Source: Brugia malayi
Taxonomy: Eukaryota > Nematoda > Chromadorea > Rhabditida > Onchocercidae
Assembly (NCBI RefSeq): GCF_000002995.4
Contig: NW_025062479.1
Span: forward strand, 15,868,721 to 15,932,720
Direction of reading: 5' to 3'
Length of the DNA: 64,000 nucleotides
Shown here one piece after another: positions 62,753 through 64,000 of the stretch. The first letter of the stretch is position 1. Each line of letters starts with the position of its first letter. A program made the translations under genes and the position numbers. Under the pieces are notes generated by a model, which did not search any database, was not told the origin of the DNA, and saw nothing but the letters and a program-made list of their open reading frames with translations.

Positions 62753-64000
62753 AAGGAATACTATGTGTCTGAATCTGCTCTGAAAAATGATCGAAAATCA
62801 TGACATTTGATTCGTTAAACCTTGTTGTGCATTCTTGTTTCATTTCTCGAGCTTCTTTTTCTAACTTTAAAGAGAAGATGGATCAAAGATTGTCATCCTA
62901 ATGCACATATTAAATATGGCAGCAATAACAATAGTTATTGAATTGAGTGATATTTGTTCTGATAGTTTTTTAATAATATTACAAGCTTTGAATTATAGCA
63001 TAAATAACGGCTCTTCTGGAATATTTTTAATTTTAACCAAAGTGAATGAAATTACGAAAATGAAAAAAAAAAATTATGTTTGCTTTGTGATTTTAAAATA
63101 AGTTTTGAAGAGAAATATAGGAAAATGAATTTTCTCACTGAATGTTCACATTTTTATGCAACGTAATTGATGCTATGATTTCATTATATCAAAATATTTA
63201 ATTTATTTTTTGAGTTATAGCATGAATAACAGCTCATCTGGAATTTTTTTTAATTTTAACCGAAGTGAATGAAATTACGAGAATTTAAAAAAAAAGAATC
63301 ATACTTATTTATCTAAATGTTACGTATATGTTAATAGTAATAGTAAAAATTATACAACAGAAGAAGTTCTTTTAACAGATTTATTAAAAAAAAAAAAAAC
63401 TTCAAATTTTCATATTCTTTCATGCAATCGAATGATAATGATAAAGGTCAATTTAATTGACGAAAGAAACTAATTATTATTTAAATTCTGGCTTACAAGT
63501 TTTGTTGTACTGATTTATATTATCTGCGGATAATATTTGAAATGTTTTATGCTTCTCAGTCCATTTGGTAAACATACAAATGAATCATAACAAGAATTTA
63601 ACAGTCAATTCACTTCTATAATCTGACACTGTGAATTAATCATTATAACAAATTTTATGTGATGCAAGTAACTACTTCTGATTTAGCAGTAAATATCTCA
63701 AGTAATTGATGCGGAGTTATTGGTGGGGAAGATGAAATTTTAATTTCATAGAAAATAATGAAATTGAAATTATATTTTGAGATTGCAGGAAGTGCTTTAT
63801 TTAAATGCAATTTGATAAAGAAATTCTCCTGTTTAAGTGAATCTCTCTAGGTTTCTGTATAAAACAAATCAGTGCGAAGCATATTCAGTTACATCGTAAA
63901 ATTAATTAGATCATATTCAAGTTCCAAGTCAAATTGATGATGCCTATATCACATTTAGATTAAATAAGATAAATATAATGAATTTTTCTAGTGGATATTT
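62753..64000. other. 3' flank of the ITM2 gene, no gene seen
   Basis: A+T-rich sequence with a local duplication of about 75 bases (62995-63070 and 63217-63293). I found no clear AATAAA close behind the ITM2 stop and no further coding sequence. Confidence 0.5.
62995..63293 (+). repeat. Local direct duplication of about 75 bases
   Basis: The segment AGCATAAATAACGGCTCTTC through AACCAAAGTGAATGAAATTA (62998-63055) recurs at about 63220-63277 with several substitutions, 222 bases further on. Both copies end in a poly-A stretch. Confidence 0.8.

Noticed and set aside
1..64000. Bacterial features such as operons, ribosome binding sites, insertion sequences or an endosymbiont insertion
   Set aside because: All real coding sequence is split by introns, no bacterial protein was recognised, and gene spacing is eukaryotic.

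Overview
The window is nuclear DNA from a very A+T-rich eukaryote, most likely a nematode. The coding parts are short exons with nematode-style splice signals (acceptors such as TTTCAG or TTTTAG, donors GTAAG or GTTAG), separated by long introns full of poly-A and poly-T. Several start codons lie 0-7 bases behind a splice acceptor, as expected for spliced-leader trans-splicing. The three conserved proteins rebuilt here (a glypican, an AIG1/ADTRP-type hydrolase and an ITM2/BRICHOS protein) are animal families. I cannot name the genus; a clade III parasite is possible but unproven. None of the three was visible as one open frame. They were joined by hand from exons whose phases agree.

Layout. 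1-8.6 kb: no recognised gene. 8.6-16.8 kb, minus strand: a glypican in seven supported exons plus one doubtful last exon. It has a signal peptide and exactly 14 cysteines after it. 16.8-24.7 kb: no recognised gene. 24.7-25.86 kb, minus strand: a decayed non-LTR retrotransposon that has lost its reverse transcriptase core and ends where a duplicated block begins. 25.86-41.1 kb, plus strand: a tandem cluster of three related genes (A, B, C). A and C encode a signal peptide followed by 31-residue Pro/Glu/Ser/Thr repeats (about 11 full copies in A, 21 in C). B, between them, keeps the same signal-peptide exon, then remains of two C-type lectin domains, then a single non-repeated stretch resembling the A/C repeats; frameshifts and a stop break it. 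About 3.1 kb covering the flank, first exon, intron and first repeats is the same in A and C with no length change seen. A fourth copy of the flank follows C and changes abruptly to a diverged version near 41.1 kb.

41.1-45.4 kb: unassigned sequence with a few exon-like islands and a possible LTR. 45.46-49.56 kb, minus strand: a complete five-exon AIG1/ADTRP-family gene (243 residues) with the catalytic Thr and His. 49.6-59.0 kb: non-coding with microsatellites, a 32-bp minisatellite and one doubtful small exon. 59.08-62.75 kb, plus strand: a complete five-exon ITM2/BRICHOS gene (255 residues). The rest is non-coding.

The three conserved genes show no shared pathway. The part most likely to be new is the A-B-C cluster. 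It looks like a secreted lectin gene family in which two members lost the lectin domains and expanded a short C-terminal disordered segment into a long repeat array. That story is inference; the signal exon, repeats, lectin remains and duplicated flanks are seen directly.
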